Shown here in pieces: positions 26,684 to 36,197 of a stretch of 64,000 nt of DNA (positions are counted from its first letter, which is position 1; every line of letters starts with the position of its first letter). The stretch is taken from contig NZ_DAHXOI010000003.1 in NCBI RefSeq assembly GCF_027364955.1, positions 1 to 64,000 of the forward strand. The letters are read 5' to 3'. The translations under genes and the position numbers were made by a program. The notes under the pieces are model-generated. The model saw only the letters and a list, made by a program, of their open reading frames with translations, was not told the DNA's origin and ran no database searches. Source of the DNA: Ferrimicrobium sp. GTDB lineage: Bacteria > Actinomycetota > Acidimicrobiia > Acidimicrobiales > Acidimicrobiaceae.

Positions 26684-26719
26684 ACACTACATCTAGCGCA
26701 CCACCCACTATACCAGTTG
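26684..26719 (-). promoter_or_regulatory. Candidate paired NrdR boxes and -10 element of nrdJ
   Basis: ACACTACATCTAGCGC (26684-26699) is close to the NrdR consensus (ACACTATATCTAGTGT-like). A weaker box, CCCACTATACCAGTTG (26704-26719), lies about two helical turns away. On the minus strand the weaker box contains TATAGT, a good -10 hexamer. This would place repression directly at the nrdJ promoter. Inference from consensus similarity. Confidence 0.4.
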
Positions 26720-26952
26720 ACTTGGCCACTGTGAGAGAAATCAAGAAATTCTCAATTTTCAGGGAAGTAATTGCTTCTCGGCTACAGGAACTCCAACGTT
26801 GACGCTAGGCCGAGCCTGTGACAGAGGAGCAATCTCTTAGATGACCACTAAAGTGAGCGTTCGGTGACCCTGCCGCTATTGGTAGCATGGGCGTGCCGGT
26901 AACAGTGATCGTTGTGCTACGGCCAACACGATCGACCTACGTTAGTATCGCC

Positions 26953-27000
26953 GTACGGTACTATGGCTGTACGGTACTATGGCTGTACGGTACTACGGCC
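26953..27000. repeat. Three tandem 16-bp repeats upstream of the glycosyltransferase
   Basis: GTACGGTACTATGGCT occurs at 26953-26968 and 26969-26984. A variant ending ACGGCC is at 26985-27000. Each unit carries the near-palindrome GTACGGTAC, giving three sites at one-and-a-half-turn spacing just 5' of the gene at 27031. Could be operator sites or a slippage-prone array. Confidence 0.8.
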
Positions 27001-27030
27001 CTACGATGAGGTAAGGAGTTCGAAACCACG

Positions 27031-27834
27031 ATGCGCGTGACTCGACCGCTCGCGATCGACGCTCGCGATCCCCTTGACCCGATCGACCGCCGCACACTGA
27101 CGGCATTCCTGTCTGATGTTGACATTGACGACGTTCATGTGGTGGTGGTGATCCCCGCCTATAACGAGGCAGAGGCCCTCCCAGCAGTCCTTGCAGCGAT
27201 GCCAGATCGGCTCGATGGCGTCGCCCCAACTGTCATCGTCGTTTCAGATGGTTCGACTGATCAAACCCGCGCAGTAGCCCTTGCCAATGGAGCGCTTTGT
27301 TGCGAAACTCCCATCAATAGAGGCCAAGGAGCCGCACTCCGCCTTGGCTACCTTGCCGCACTCCGCCTCGGTGCGACCTACATCTGTGTGATCGATGCTG
27401 ACGGGCAGTGGTCACCCGAGGGGCTCGTGTCTGGCCTCGACTACCTCACCTCAGGTCGGGCCGATTTCGTCCAAGGATCGCGTGTCCTTGGCTCCACCAT
27501 CGTCGGGGATCCCGTGCGAGACTTAGGGGTCAAGGTCTTCGCCACGCTGATATCGCGTATGGCCCGCGTGTCGGTGACCGACACCTCCTCCGGCTTGCGC
27601 CTCTTCACCGCAACCCTGGCCGGCAAACTCCGCCTGGATCAACCACAGTATCAATCATCGGAGCTTCTCATCTCGGCAGCCTTTGCTGGAGCTCGTATCC
27701 AGGAATTTCCAGTCGACATGGTGAAAAGGCTGGCAGGTCAGTCCAAGAAGGCGACAAATCTGCTCTATGGTTGGTATTACGGCCGAGCAGCACTGCGCAC
27801 CTACCTTCGTGAGCGCTGGATAGCGCCATCGTGA
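27031..27834 (+). CDS. Family 2 glycosyltransferase (dolichol-phosphate-mannose synthase-like)
   Basis: A 267-aa cytoplasmic GT-A enzyme. VVVVIPAYNEAEALPAVLAA starts the nucleotide-sugar fold, VSDGSTDQT carries the donor-binding Asp, and VIDADGQW is the DxD-type metal site. FVQGSRVLG and SSGLRLF are typical of polyprenyl-phosphate mannose/glucose synthases, and a YQSSELLISAAFAGARIQEF acceptor loop is present. There is no C-terminal membrane domain. Its stop overlaps the start of a GT-C/YfhO-type membrane gene (GTGA). The pair probably makes a lipid-linked sugar and transfers it outside the membrane. AAGGAG lies 13 nt upstream of the ATG. Confidence 0.85.
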   Translation: MRVTRPLAIDARDPLDPIDRRTLTAFLSDVDIDDVHVVVVIPAYNEAEALPAVLAAMPDRLDGVAPTVIVVSDGSTDQTRAVALANGALCCETPINRGQGAALRLGYLAALRLGATYICVIDADGQWSPEGLVSGLDYLTSGRADFVQGSRVLGSTIVGDPVRDLGVKVFATLISRMARVSVTDTSSGLRLFTATLAGKLRLDQPQYQSSELLISAAFAGARIQEFPVDMVKRLAGQSKKATNLLYGWYYGRAALRTYLRERWIAPS

Positions 27835-30464
27835 CATCATCAGAGGCGAGCCGAGGGAACCGCCTCACTTACCGGAATTGGATGGCGCTTGCACTCCTCC
27901 CCATTCTGGTGATTGTGATTCCAGCCCTGCTCGGCCACCCCCCCATCCTCGGCGATAATGCCACCCAGAACATCTCTTTTCGATGGCTGGTCGGTCAGGA
28001 CTACCGCGCTGGACACCTTCCAACTTGGGATCCATTCAATTGGGACGGTACTCCACTGCTCGCTGGCTTCAATGCAGGCGCCCTCTACCCATTGATGATC
28101 TTGTTCGTGCTGCTTCCTGCCACCGTCGCCATGACCTTGACCCTGGCGTTGTGCTGGTTCCTCGCCGAAATCGTCACCGTCAAGATCGCCGAAACCATCG
28201 GGATCAGTCGCTGGTTTGCAGTCGCCGCCGGAATCGTCTTTGTCGGCACAGGTGCCTTCACGGCGCAGGTGGTTCACATCGACATGATCGAGGGTGACCT
28301 TGCCTCTCTTGTCGCCCTCCTGTTTCTCGTGCGCCTACTCGATGCGCCAACACGCTCGGGGCAGATCGCCAATGCCACGGGCCTCGCCTTCGCCTTTGCG
28401 TGTGCCGTCTTTGCCGGCGCGCCCGAGGCGATGCTTGCGAGTGTCGTGGCACTCGGTGTGCTCTTTGTGGTAAGACTCGCCTACCGCAGCCTGAGAGTCA
28501 GCGCCGTCGGACTCACCGCTGTTGCCGCTGTGCTCGCTCTCGGTCTATCGGCCCCTCAGTGGTACACCGGATTGGCCTACACCGCCCTCTCAAATCGGGC
28601 GCATCTCCCGGCCCAATACGCTGGCTTTGGTCCCTTTGCCTATCGCTTTCTGCCACTTATCCTCTTTCCCTTTGCCTATGGTGGCTATAGCGGCGGCTAC
28701 CTTCCCAACTATTTTGGGAACTACAACCCCTCAGAAATCACCATTGCGATCACTGCGGTCGGTCTTGTTTTCACCATTATCGGTATCGCGTCCCGTCGTC
28801 TACCCACCATCAAACCCTGGGCAAAGTCCTTCCTCATCACCCTGATGATCGTCGCAGCGTTACTAGCCCTTGGTTCCGAGACACCCGTTGCGACCATTAT
28901 CTATCATCTACCGCTCTTCAATCTCCAGCGCCTTGCATCCCGTTACATCATCGATATCGATCTCGCCGCGGTTCTTATCGCCGCTGCTGGTGCCCAGTAC
29001 TACTGGAACGACGGTGAGCCGCGGCCGTTGTCACGTTCAGTTACTTATCTTCTCTCGTTGCTCGGCCTGATCACCGTAGCTGTCGGCGCCGATATCGTAC
29101 TGGCACCCTCATCCTTCTTCAAACTCGTTGATGCCGCCTCTGTACCAACCCACCTCGCCCTCTTGGAGATCCGGATCTATGTGCTCCTCGAGGTCGCCAT
29201 CATGTTGGCGATCCTTGGGACACTCCTCGCGCGAAGACCACCTCGGCAACCCTCGCCTCCCGATGACAACACCACGCCTCGCTCGACTCGCCGAATCCGA
29301 CAGATCCTCATCGGCGCACTCACCTTCGAGATGCTCGGCATGTCGATCCAATTCGTGGTATTGCCAGCCTTCTATGAGCCCCTGGGAAACCCCGCCGCCC
29401 CAACGGCAAGCCAACTACTTCATGGATCAGAACGTTATGGACTCTACGATCCGAATCTTTACCTCTACGATCGGACGATCGTTGCCAATGAACAACTCGA
29501 CCGTAATGTCTTTACCCACACAAACTCGATTCAGGGTTACGCCTCACTCTCGCTCGCTACCTACAACAATCTCACCCACACCAAGACCCAGTCCACCCTC
29601 GATCCGGCTTTGATACCCCTCTACCACCAGGACCTCAATATGGATCTACTGATCACCGCTCGGCGCTATTTTCATGTACCGATTCGCACGCTAGCTCCTG
29701 GCACGCTTCGCAAGCATGGTGCCCGCCCCTTGCTCCAGGCCGACAAGTCGAGCGCCTTCTTTGTTGGAAATATTCGGACAGCTCGCTCTGTCTTGCTTCG
29801 GCTGGGACCCGGTGTATCCTCGCTAGCGGTGAGAGCAACCACCGTCAACGGTCAAACCTATGTCGATCCGAACGCGATCGTCGGCGCAAATGGGTGGGTT
29901 ACCGTTGACCTACCGACTTCCTTCTCCTCTGGTCTACTCGCCTCCCTTGTGGTCACGCCTCACCCTCATCTGACACGAACGCAACCCTTCGACGTCGTCA
30001 TCACAACGGCCTCGACGGACCTTGAGGTGGCCGGACCACTGGTCAATCATCTCGATCCGTCTCGATGGCGCACCTTCCAAGGAAAATACAGCTCGATCGA
30101 CTTTGTCAGCAGGTACCCCACGAGCGGCTACCTTCGATCAACTGCTGCGGTGAACATCGAGTCCCAAACGCAGCACGCCGATGGCACCCTCACCGCTCGT
30201 CTTGCGGCCCGCGTTCCAAGTGTGGTGCGTTCAACATTGGCCTATGCACCTGGCTGGCAAGCGAGTACCAGCACCGGCACTACGGTCGCCGTGCAGAACG
30301 ACCATGGTCTGATCGCACTTGACCTACCAGCGGGGACCACGCGGCTGACGTTGCGCTATCACGCACCTAGAATGCTTGCGGCGCTCGCGATTGGTGCGCT
30401 CTCCGCGCTAGGGCTCGTCGCACTCTTGAGTGTTGCTTGGTTCGATCGGCGACGGACGATATAA
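27831..30464 (+). CDS. YfhO-type/GT-C-like multi-spanning membrane protein
   Basis: An 877-aa protein. The N-terminal 500 residues hold about a dozen hydrophobic helices. The first external loop reads GDNATQNISFRWLVGQDYRA and HLPTWDPFNWDGTPLLAGFN, with acidic residues where GT-C glycosyltransferases and YfhO proteins carry catalytic or sugar-binding residues. A large C-terminal extracytoplasmic domain (about 510-850) follows, and a final membrane helix ends with WFDRRRTI. Coupled by a 4-bp overlap to the upstream GT2 gene, which supports use of a polyprenyl-phosphate sugar donor for surface glycan or protein modification. The acceptor is unknown. Confidence 0.75.
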   Translation: MTSSEASRGNRLTYRNWMALALLPILVIVIPALLGHPPILGDNATQNISFRWLVGQDYRAGHLPTWDPFNWDGTPLLAGFNAGALYPLMILFVLLPATVAMTLTLALCWFLAEIVTVKIAETIGISRWFAVAAGIVFVGTGAFTAQVVHIDMIEGDLASLVALLFLVRLLDAPTRSGQIANATGLAFAFACAVFAGAPEAMLASVVALGVLFVVRLAYRSLRVSAVGLTAVAAVLALGLSAPQWYTGLAYTALSNRAHLPAQYAGFGPFAYRFLPLILFPFAYGGYSGGYLPNYFGNYNPSEITIAITAVGLVFTIIGIASRRLPTIKPWAKSFLITLMIVAALLALGSETPVATIIYHLPLFNLQRLASRYIIDIDLAAVLIAAAGAQYYWNDGEPRPLSRSVTYLLSLLGLITVAVGADIVLAPSSFFKLVDAASVPTHLALLEIRIYVLLEVAIMLAILGTLLARRPPRQPSPPDDNTTPRSTRRIRQILIGALTFEMLGMSIQFVVLPAFYEPLGNPAAPTASQLLHGSERYGLYDPNLYLYDRTIVANEQLDRNVFTHTNSIQGYASLSLATYNNLTHTKTQSTLDPALIPLYHQDLNMDLLITARRYFHVPIRTLAPGTLRKHGARPLLQADKSSAFFVGNIRTARSVLLRLGPGVSSLAVRATTVNGQTYVDPNAIVGANGWVTVDLPTSFSSGLLASLVVTPHPHLTRTQPFDVVITTASTDLEVAGPLVNHLDPSRWRTFQGKYSSIDFVSRYPTSGYLRSTAAVNIESQTQHADGTLTARLAARVPSVVRSTLAYAPGWQASTSTGTTVAVQNDHGLIALDLPAGTTRLTLRYHAPRMLAALAIGALSALGLVALLSVAWFDRRRTI

Positions 30465-30699
30465 GTTTGCAAATACTCTGAATTGCCGATACTGACATAA
30501 ACCTAAGGGTAACCTACCAGCGATCAATGGCTGCTTCGTAGTCATTACCTGCCGTTTTACCAGTTCACAAGCTGCTTGGGCAACCAACGGTAACTTCTCT
30601 AACGCCTAAAGCCTGCTAACGGCAACGACCCGGTAGCGGGTCTCGACAGGAATAGGATAGCAACATGCCAGTCGGGCATCACTGTGCAAAGGGGAACAG

Positions 30700-32235
30700 T
30701 TGCTAACAGACGCTTCAAAACGAACCGAGACATGGGTCAAGGTGCTCGATCAGAGCAAATGCATCGGCTGCCATGCCTGTACCACGGCGTGTAAGTCTGA
30801 AAACGAGGTGCCACTTGGGGTCACGAGAACCTATGTGAAAGCTGTTGACGTCGGGGTCTTTCCCCATGTCCGCCGAAACTTTCAGGTCACACGGTGCAAC
30901 CAGTGTGACAATCCACCCTGCGTAGCCGCCTGTCCGACCGGTGCTATGTACCAGCGCCCGGACGGTATCGTCGATTTCGATAAGTCAATCTGCATCGGCT
31001 GTAAGGCGTGCATGGCCGCATGTCCCTATGATGCTATCTTCATCAATCCTGATGATCATTCAGCCGAGAAGTGCAACTTTTGTGCTCACCGGCTTGAGGT
31101 GGGCCTTGAACCGGCTTGTGTCGTCGTCTGCCCCACAGAGGCGATTCTGATCGGACGTCTCGATGACCCCAGCTCCCCCGTGACAAAGATCATTCATCGC
31201 CAAAGCGTGGCGGTCCGCTCTCCTGACAAGGGCACCCGCCCCAAGGTCTATTACAAAGGAGCCCACCAAGCAACGCTCGACCCGATCGCTGCCACCCGTC
31301 CTGGCGGGGATACCTTCATGTGGTCCGAGATACAGCGCGGACCGAATACGACCGTGTCTGGCCACCCAGCTGAGTTTCATGACTCCAACCTCTCTGCAGA
31401 GGCCAAGCTTGCCTATGACGTGGCTCACTCGGCGCCCTGGGGATGGAAGGTGAGCCTCTACACATGGACGAAAGGAATCTCGGCCGGGGCCTACCTCGTT
31501 CCGATTCTGCTGGTACTGCTCCATCGGCTACCCTGGTCCTCACCAGTGGTACGATTTGTGGGACCGATCACTTCACTTGTGTTCCTCGGTATCACCGGCG
31601 TGCTACTCATCATCGACCTCAAACATCCCGAACGCTTTCACCTGATTTTCCTCAAGGGCCGAATCCAGAGTTGGCTTGTGCGGGGGGCTTGGGGGCTCAT
31701 GTTGTTTGGAGGTGTCGTCACGCTCGACCTCGTGGCCGCCATCTTTCACGCGAGAACCTTGGAGGAACTACTGGCAATTCCAGGAATTCCACTCGCCTGT
31801 CTCGCCGCTCTGTACACCGCCTTCCTCTTCGCGCAGGCAAAGGCACGTGATCTCTGGCAGAATCCACTCCTGCCACCCCACTTGGTGGTTCAAGCCCTTC
31901 TGGTCGGTGCTGCTATCACGTTGTTTGGCGTAGCAGCGGCCAATCCTCTGCACGTTGCCTATCTTGATCGGATTGTGAGCGCCCTGGCGGTCATTAACCT
32001 TGCAATGGTGATCGGTGAGGCCACCATCACCCATCCAACCGCTAAAGCCCACCTCGCCTCGTATGAAATGACCCGCGGCCGTTTCCGATGGTTCTTTCTT
32101 GTCGGCATTCTTTTGAATCTGCTCGCGATCGCCACCCCGGTCGTAGGCATGGATCTCGGCGTTGCTGCCCTCCTGTGCATCTTGCCACTCGAACATGCCT
32201 TCGTGCAGGCCGGACAAGCGGTGCCACTTGCCTGA
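30700..32235 (+). CDS. Four-cluster ferredoxin fused to an NrfD-type membrane subunit
   Basis: A 511-aa fusion of the electron-transfer and quinone-facing subunits of a molybdopterin oxidoreductase complex. Residues 15-150 contain 16 cysteines in the DmsB/PsrB pattern (C21, C24, C27, C31; C66, C69, C74, C78; C98, C101, C104, C108; C125, C128, C140, C144) for four [4Fe-4S] clusters. After a linker, about eight hydrophobic helices from residue 255 on form an NrfD/PsrC-like domain. The two parts are usually separate genes. No Tat or Sec signal is seen, so the Fe-S part should face the cytoplasm. TTG start at 30700 after an AAAGGGGAA site. The catalytic subunit follows 60 bp downstream. Confidence 0.85.
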   Translation: MLTDASKRTETWVKVLDQSKCIGCHACTTACKSENEVPLGVTRTYVKAVDVGVFPHVRRNFQVTRCNQCDNPPCVAACPTGAMYQRPDGIVDFDKSICIGCKACMAACPYDAIFINPDDHSAEKCNFCAHRLEVGLEPACVVVCPTEAILIGRLDDPSSPVTKIIHRQSVAVRSPDKGTRPKVYYKGAHQATLDPIAATRPGGDTFMWSEIQRGPNTTVSGHPAEFHDSNLSAEAKLAYDVAHSAPWGWKVSLYTWTKGISAGAYLVPILLVLLHRLPWSSPVVRFVGPITSLVFLGITGVLLIIDLKHPERFHLIFLKGRIQSWLVRGAWGLMLFGGVVTLDLVAAIFHARTLEELLAIPGIPLACLAALYTAFLFAQAKARDLWQNPLLPPHLVVQALLVGAAITLFGVAAANPLHVAYLDRIVSALAVINLAMVIGEATITHPTAKAHLASYEMTRGRFRWFFLVGILLNLLAIATPVVGMDLGVAALLCILPLEHAFVQAGQAVPLA

Positions 32236-32295
32236 TGCGATGAAAGAACTCTACGGTGCCGATGACCACACCCTCCACGATTTTAAGGAGTAGCA

Positions 32296-35199
32296 ATGAG
32301 TGAACTCAACAAGCTAAGCGATCGCCTGCGAGCCAAACGCGAGGCGATCGATGCCGCTGGCGAGACCTTCTACCAGGGACCCTCTCGAACCGACCTCGCG
32401 AGCTTCCCCCCCAAGGAGCGCTGGGATGATTGGGTCGAATTAGATTCCCGCCAGTGGCCAAAACGTGTCGAGCGCCACTCGATGTTGATCCCTACGACCT
32501 GCTTCAATTGCGAGTCTGCCTGTGGTCTACTGGCCTATGTCGACCGGAGCACCTTGCAGGTTCGCAAGTTTGAGGGTAATCCCGAGCACCCAGGATCACG
32601 AGGCCGTAACTGTGCCAAGGGACCGGCCACCATCAATCAAGTAACCGACCCTGATCGGATTCTCTATCCGTTGAAGCGAGTTGGACCTCGGGGTCAGGGG
32701 CGCTTCGAGCGCGTTACCTGGGATGAAGCGTTGCGTGATATCGCCAATCGCTTGCGCACTGCCATCCTCGAGGAACGGCAAAACGAGATCATGATCCATC
32801 TTGGACGTCCAGGTGAGGATGGTTACACCGAACGTGTTCTAGCTGCTTGGGGGGTCGATGGTCACAACTCGCACACCAACGTCTGTTCTTCGGGAGGGCG
32901 TGCCGGTTACCACTACTGGAGCGGCATCGATCGCCCCAGTGCGGACTTTGCCAACGCAAAGGTCATCTATCTGATCAGCTCGCACCTCGAGACGGGTCAT
33001 TATTTTAACCCACATGCGCAACGCATCACCGAGGCACGCCAGCGCGGTGCAAAGCTGATCGTGGTGGATACCCGACTCTCCAATACCGCCACCCATGCTG
33101 ATCTCTGGATCTCTCCCTGGCCAGGCACGGAGGCGGCGATGAACCTCGCGTTTGCGAACTATCTCATTCAAAATGATCTCTATCACCGGGACTTCGTGCG
33201 GTCATGGTGGAACTGGCAAGAGTATCTCGCGATTGAGGCACCAGCCGAACCGCAGACCTTTGAAAACTTCGAGACACATCTCAAGGCACTCTACGCCGAT
33301 TATACGCTGGAGTTTGCCGCTGCCGAGACCCATGTCGATATCGAAACCCTTCGAGAGGCAGCCGAGATCATTGGCACCTCAGGGACAGCACTCTCGAGTC
33401 ACAACTGGCGTTCCGCTGCGGCTGGGAATCTTGGTGGCTGGCAAGTTTCGCGTACCACCTTTCTCCTCAATGCCCTGCTCGGGGCAGTGGCAACCCCAGG
33501 AGGCACCAATCTAAACGCCTGGAACAAGTATGTCCCGCGCCCCATCCATACGCCGGGCCATCCCAACGTTTGGAATGAGCTCTCATGGCCATTGGACTTC
33601 CCCTTGGCGATGAATGAACTCTCCTACCTCTTACCACACCTCATGGAGCGGACCGGTCGACGACTTGAGGTGTACATGACCCGCGTCTACAACCCCGTGT
33701 GGACTAATCCTGACGGATTCTCTTGGATCGAGATGCTCCTTGACGAGCGCAAAATCGGTTGTTATGTGGCGCTGACGCCAACGTGGAACGAGACGTCGTT
33801 CTTCGCCGACTATATTCTGCCGATGGGGCATGCTTCGGAGCGCCATGACACCTTCTCGTATGAACAATACGATGGACAGTGGATCGGGTTCCGGCAACCG
33901 GTGCTGAAAGTCGCACGAGAGCGCCTCGGTGGACGCGTCTACGATACCCGCGAAGTGAATCCAGGCGAGGTCTGGGAGGAGAACGAATTCTACATCGAAC
34001 TCTCTTGGCGCATCGACCCCGATGGAACTCTCGGCATACGCCAGTACTTTGAGTCACGGCGTCATCCGGGAGCAAAGCTCACCGTGGAGGAGTACTACAG
34101 CTGGATGTTCGAGAACTCTGTGCCCGGCCTACCCGAGAAGGCAGCGGCCGAGGAGTTGAGCCCACTGGGCTATATGCAGCGCTACGGTGCGTTCGAGATC
34201 CGCAATGGAGTGGGTCAGGTCTTTGCCGAAGAGGTGCCAGCACAAGAGCTTGAAGATCTAGCGGTGACAGCATTTGGTCGTGTCTACACAAAGACTCCCA
34301 AACCGATCAGCGCGAATGTGGTCCCAACAGGAGATCCCGCCCCCGATGACGATGGTCGGCGCCCCGTTGGGGTCGTCGTTGATGGCGTCGTCCGTCGGGG
34401 CTTCCCGACCCCTTCAGGTCGCCTCGAGTTCTACTCGACCACGTTGGCGGACTGGGGTTGGCAAGAGTATGCGACTCCCACGTATATCAAGAGTCACGTC
34501 CATCCGGATCGCCTCACTCAAGATCAGTTTCCGCTGATCTCGACGTTCCGGCTGCCAGTGCAGATCCATACACGCTCTGCAAACTCAAAATGGCTCGATG
34601 AAATTGCACACACTAATCCAGTTTGGATCAATCCAATCGACGCCTCACGCCTCTCTATCCACGATGGTGACCTGGTTCGAGTGAACACCGACCTCGGCTA
34701 TTTTGTGGCAAAGGCCTGGGTCACCGAAGGGATCCGACCCGGCGTGGTTGCCTGTTCGCACCACATGGGTCGTTGGCGCATTGGCGATCTCGGTTCCTCT
34801 GCCATGATGCGCTCGGTGAGCCTCTCCAAGGAAGGGACCCAGTGGGGCATGCACCCGCACGGAGGCGCGGAGCCCTATGAGTCGAGCGATCCTGATACGG
34901 CTCGGATCTGGTGGACCGATATTGGTGTTCATCAGAACCTCACCTTTGGCGTGCATCCTGATCCGATATCTGGCATGCACTGCTGGCATCAGGTGGTAAC
35001 GGTCACAAAGGCTGAACCGAACGACCTTCACGGTGAAGTGCATGTTGATACCTCGCGTTCACGAGCGATCTTTGATCGCTGGATGCAACTCACGCAATCG
35101 GCACGCGACGTCTCGCCCGATGGGACTCGGCGACCTCGTTGGCTTTTACGCCCACTGAAACCAAGCGTGCAAGCCTTCGAGCTTCCCACACCGGTCTGA
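32296..35199 (+). CDS. Molybdopterin-dependent oxidoreductase catalytic subunit (CISM family)
   Basis: A 967-aa Mo/W-bisMGD enzyme of the DMSO reductase superfamily. The N-terminal [4Fe-4S] motif is C69-x2-C72-x3-C76...C106 (TTCFNCESACGLLAY, GRNCAKGPA). A cysteine in HTNVCSSGGRAGYHYW (C197) is at the position expected for the metal ligand, as in polysulfide/thiosulfate reductases and formate dehydrogenases. Cofactor-binding segments follow (IYLISSHLETGHYFNPHAQR, LIVVDTRLSNTATHAD). The C-terminal MopB domain contains HTRSANSKWLDEIAH and VRVNTDLGYFVAKAW. There is no twin-arginine signal, so it acts inside the cell. AAGGAG precedes the ATG by 5 nt. The substrate is unresolved; sulfur compounds or formate are plausible. 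Confidence 0.88.
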   Translation: MSELNKLSDRLRAKREAIDAAGETFYQGPSRTDLASFPPKERWDDWVELDSRQWPKRVERHSMLIPTTCFNCESACGLLAYVDRSTLQVRKFEGNPEHPGSRGRNCAKGPATINQVTDPDRILYPLKRVGPRGQGRFERVTWDEALRDIANRLRTAILEERQNEIMIHLGRPGEDGYTERVLAAWGVDGHNSHTNVCSSGGRAGYHYWSGIDRPSADFANAKVIYLISSHLETGHYFNPHAQRITEARQRGAKLIVVDTRLSNTATHADLWISPWPGTEAAMNLAFANYLIQNDLYHRDFVRSWWNWQEYLAIEAPAEPQTFENFETHLKALYADYTLEFAAAETHVDIETLREAAEIIGTSGTALSSHNWRSAAAGNLGGWQVSRTTFLLNALLGAVATPGGTNLNAWNKYVPRPIHTPGHPNVWNELSWPLDFPLAMNELSYLLPHLMERTGRRLEVYMTRVYNPVWTNPDGFSWIEMLLDERKIGCYVALTPTWNETSFFADYILPMGHASERHDTFSYEQYDGQWIGFRQPVLKVARERLGGRVYDTREVNPGEVWEENEFYIELSWRIDPDGTLGIRQYFESRRHPGAKLTVEEYYSWMFENSVPGLPEKAAAEELSPLGYMQRYGAFEIRNGVGQVFAEEVPAQELEDLAVTAFGRVYTKTPKPISANVVPTGDPAPDDDGRRPVGVVVDGVVRRGFPTPSGRLEFYSTTLADWGWQEYATPTYIKSHVHPDRLTQDQFPLISTFRLPVQIHTRSANSKWLDEIAHTNPVWINPIDASRLSIHDGDLVRVNTDLGYFVAKAWVTEGIRPGVVACSHHMGRWRIGDLGSSAMMRSVSLSKEGTQWGMHPHGGAEPYESSDPDTARIWWTDIGVHQNLTFGVHPDPISGMHCWHQVVTVTKAEPNDLHGEVHVDTSRSRAIFDRWMQLTQSARDVSPDGTRRPRWLLRPLKPSVQAFELPTPV

Positions 35200-35210
35200 G
35201 CACCACTAAC

Positions 35211-36056
35211 GTGACCATGACACCACGGAGAAGCGGGGAGATTCTTGAGGCACTCGCTGAGGTGATCGAGAATCCTGACCCTCACCCCGCGATCCTGGAG
35301 ATCCTTGGTTTAGAGTGGACGAGGGACGGCTTCACTGAGCTCTTCGACTTCGATCTGCCTCCCTTTGCCAGCTACTACCTGACGATTGGCCCTGTCCTTG
35401 GTGGTGCACCCGTGGATTTCTTACGGGGTCTCCTCACGGCGTATCTGCGACCTGAGCAACAGCCTGCCCAGCCTGACTCGCTCGCGTTTCTGCTGCGACT
35501 GCTTGCACTACTCGTCCATGAAGAGAGCTGGGAGCGTGCCAACGCGATCTTCTATGAGGCGATGGCACCTTGGCTCGGTACCTATGCGCGAGCCGTAGCG
35601 ACCTTCGCACCTCCCGGCTTAGGCCGAATTGGTTCATTGCTCAGTGAACTTCACCAGAACTGGCAGGATGAGTCTCCACCCGCTCGTGCCCTACCATATC
35701 TCCTACGACATGCCCCACCCCCACCAGCGACTGATGAACGCAAGGATTTGGTTGATTTCTTGTTGTCACCAGTGGCCTCTGGATTGCTCCTTCCGAGATC
35801 GCAACTCATCAGGATCACCCATCAACGTGAACTAGGAATGCGTCCTGGCGGCCGACGCTTTAGCTTCGAGTCATTGCTCGATGCCTCCCCCGAGGCGACG
35901 TTAGCCGCGGTGCTTGAGACGGTTGAGGCTCAGTTACTCTGGTACAGTGTGCGGAGTTCCTCTGTTGATCAGTGGTGGGGAGATCGCCTCACTCATACCC
36001 ACGCCGTGGTGAACGCCTTGCTCAAGCAGGTCGTTCAGGCCGAAGCTCCCCGCTGA
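35211..36056 (+). CDS. TorD/DmsD-like chaperone for the molybdoenzyme
   Basis: A 281-aa all-helical protein. The segment FDFDLPPFASYYLTIGPVLGG, followed by VDFLRGLLTAYL, matches the PPYxSxY...GG motif of TorD-family maturation factors. LLRLLALLVHEESWE and WLGTYARAVA correspond to later helices of the fold. These chaperones guard cofactor insertion into the partner catalytic subunit. Its place 11 bp after the molybdoenzyme gene makes that subunit the likely client. GTG 35211 or ATG 35217 are equally possible starts. A longer reading from 35139 would overlap the upstream gene. Confidence 0.75.
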   Translation: MTMTPRRSGEILEALAEVIENPDPHPAILEILGLEWTRDGFTELFDFDLPPFASYYLTIGPVLGGAPVDFLRGLLTAYLRPEQQPAQPDSLAFLLRLLALLVHEESWERANAIFYEAMAPWLGTYARAVATFAPPGLGRIGSLLSELHQNWQDESPPARALPYLLRHAPPPPATDERKDLVDFLLSPVASGLLLPRSQLIRITHQRELGMRPGGRRFSFESLLDASPEATLAAVLETVEAQLLWYSVRSSSVDQWWGDRLTHTHAVVNALLKQVVQAEAPR

Positions 36057-36117
36057 CTCGACCTCGCTCACATGACCGCCGATCGGCACGCACTGTAGCC
36101 CTATCTTCTGGAGCATT

Positions 36118-36197
36118 GATGGTGTGATGCCGATGGTGTGATGCCGATGGTGTGATGCCGATGGTGTGATGCCGATGGTGTGATGCCGATGGTGTGC
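36118..36197. repeat. 14-bp tandem repeat, more than five units
   Basis: The unit GATGGTGTGATGCC is repeated perfectly five times (36118-36187) plus a 9-bp partial copy. It lies between the TorD-like gene and the convergent epimerase, in DNA with no gene. A likely slippage-prone locus. The region 36057-36376 holds nothing else recognisable. Confidence 0.9.

Noticed and set aside
26606-27030. Cobalamin riboswitch upstream of nrdJ
   Set aside because: A GCCACTG-like string occurs but on the wrong strand, and no B12-box helix is visible.
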